From NCBI GenBank assembly GCA_019750655.1, contig JAIEOG010000198.1, positions 1 to 5,752 on the forward strand: 5,752 nt of DNA. The letters are read 5' to 3'. Below are positions 5,317 through 5,752 of the stretch, in pieces (position 1 is the first letter of the stretch; every line of letters begins with the position of its first letter). This stretch comes from a bacterium (lineage in GTDB: Bacteria > Bdellovibrionota > FAC87 > UBA2466). The position numbers and the translations under genes were made by a program. The notes below the pieces were generated by a model. The model did no database searches, was not told where the DNA came from, and saw only the letters and a program-made list of their open reading frames with translations.

Positions 5317-5324
5317 AGTTAATC

Positions 5325-5679
5325 GGGGGTGACCTGGCTTCGACGTGGGTGCTGAAGCCTGGAGTCGCATGCCGAGTTCGCTCGCTGACTCGTAAAAAAG
5401 GCGGCAAAATAGTAATTGGCGAAGCCAACTACGCAATGGCTGCTTAATTTAATTAAGTAGCCCGTTTCTCTAGGTTGCTCCTGCGGATTTAGAGAAACGC
5501 CATTTAGTGGGATCGGCTCTCGTTGGCGGCTCAGCGACGGGGACTTAAAAATACTGAGAATAACTGGACGGTAGCTAGGCTCACAAAGAAGCCGTCTGGC
5601 GAAAAATTAAGAGTGAGACACGCATGTAGTGGCTTCGGTGGATCACTTGCGGACGGGGGTTCGATTCCCCCCACCTCCA
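5325..5679 (+). ncRNA. ssrA: tmRNA (transfer-messenger RNA)
   Basis: tmRNA rescues ribosomes stalled on broken mRNAs: charged with alanine and carried by SmpB, it adds a degradation tag and supplies a stop codon. The acceptor stem pairs GGGGGTG (5325-5331) with CACCTCC (5672-5678), including the conserved G3-U pair, and discriminator A is 5679. The next bases are ATG, so CCA is not encoded and must be added. The T-arm is GGGGG-TTCGATT-CCCCC (5655-5671). The 5' part shows CTGGCTTCGACG and GCATGCCGAG, both typical. The tag reading frame ends at TAA 5445-5447, followed by a 9-bp helix (5464-5472 with 5490-5498). The length of 355 nt is normal for the one-piece form. GTAAAAAAGGCGGCAAAATAG before the tag resembles the E. 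coli resume region. Confidence 0.97.
5418..5447 (+). CDS. tmRNA tag peptide reading frame, (I)GEANYAMAA
   Basis: Reading back from TAA 5445-5447 gives GGC GAA GCC AAC TAC GCA ATG GCT GCT, tag GEANYAMAA, if GGC at 5418 is the resume codon. Alignment of AATAGTA with the E. coli AATAGTC before its GCA would instead place resumption at ATT 5415, giving IGEANYAMAA, ten residues as in E. coli. Both choices leave an A at position -4, which is important in E. coli. The AMAA end differs from the more common ALAA but keeps a small nonpolar C-terminus suitable for ClpXP-type proteases. Confidence 0.75.
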   Translation, partial: GEANYAMAA

Positions 5680-5752
5680 ATGACTTAACTAATTGATTTT
5701 ACTGACACTTTTAATGGTACGATCCGATTTGGTGCGTGGGTGGTGTGGGGGA
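5680..5752. other. Window end after ssrA, no supported feature
   Basis: An ATG at 5714 opens 13 codons to the window edge but has no Shine-Dalgarno and too little length to judge. I see no hairpin with T-run that would terminate ssrA. The last 22 bases are G-rich. The 3' end of ssrA is a known integration site for islands, but too little flanking sequence is present to test for an attachment repeat. Confidence 0.5.

Noticed and set aside
5714..5752. Start of a gene after ssrA
   Set aside because: Only 13 codons are visible, with no Shine-Dalgarno and low-complexity G-rich composition.
5731..5752. G-rich end as a G-quadruplex
   Set aside because: Runs of G are short and uneven, and the sequence is cut off; it cannot be judged.

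Overview
The window looks like a piece of chromosome from a Gram-negative bacterium. It has roughly balanced base composition, several Sec-exported proteins, one lipoprotein predicted for the outer membrane, and a one-piece tmRNA gene. A secreted protein that joins a choice-of-anchor-D domain to Cys-rich repeats and GLUG repeats is the style of surface protein common in predatory or environmental delta-type lineages such as Bdellovibrionota. That placement is an inference from gene style, not from a marker gene.

Left part (1-2097): a LysR-family regulator with an OxyR-like DNA-binding domain runs leftward off the window edge. Facing away from it is a likely two-gene unit: an unrecognised exported protein of 251 residues, then a Blc-type bacterial lipocalin. 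The AT-rich gap of 98 bases between them holds a candidate OxyR-type operator, two 15-mers separated by 7 bases, over the regulator's own predicted promoter. This suggests, without proving, a redox- or stress-responsive regulator controlling itself and an envelope lipid-handling unit.

Middle (2126-4327, minus strand): one large gene, convergent with the lipocalin, encodes a 733-residue lipoprotein. Its parts in order are lipobox, choice-of-anchor-D domain, 19 CxxC motifs in a row, and a C-terminal GLUG repeat domain.

Right part: a small helical protein of 86 residues (4433-4693, plus) is divergent from the lipoprotein and has no visible Shine-Dalgarno site, so it may be translated from a near-leaderless mRNA. 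Convergent with it is a small exported protein (4707-5117, minus) made of two copies of one domain, each with two cysteines. The region 5118-5324 is full of structure: an 18-bp exact direct repeat, an 18-bp near-palindrome, and a run of TTAA/CTAA motifs spaced exactly 7 bases apart. It ends at the first base of the tmRNA gene ssrA (5325-5679), whose predicted tag ends in ANYAMAA. The last 73 bases hold nothing I can support.

No mobile element, CRISPR array or defence system is visible. The most worthwhile leads are the OxyR-like operator, the CxxC repeat region, the internally duplicated exported protein, and the repeats upstream of ssrA.
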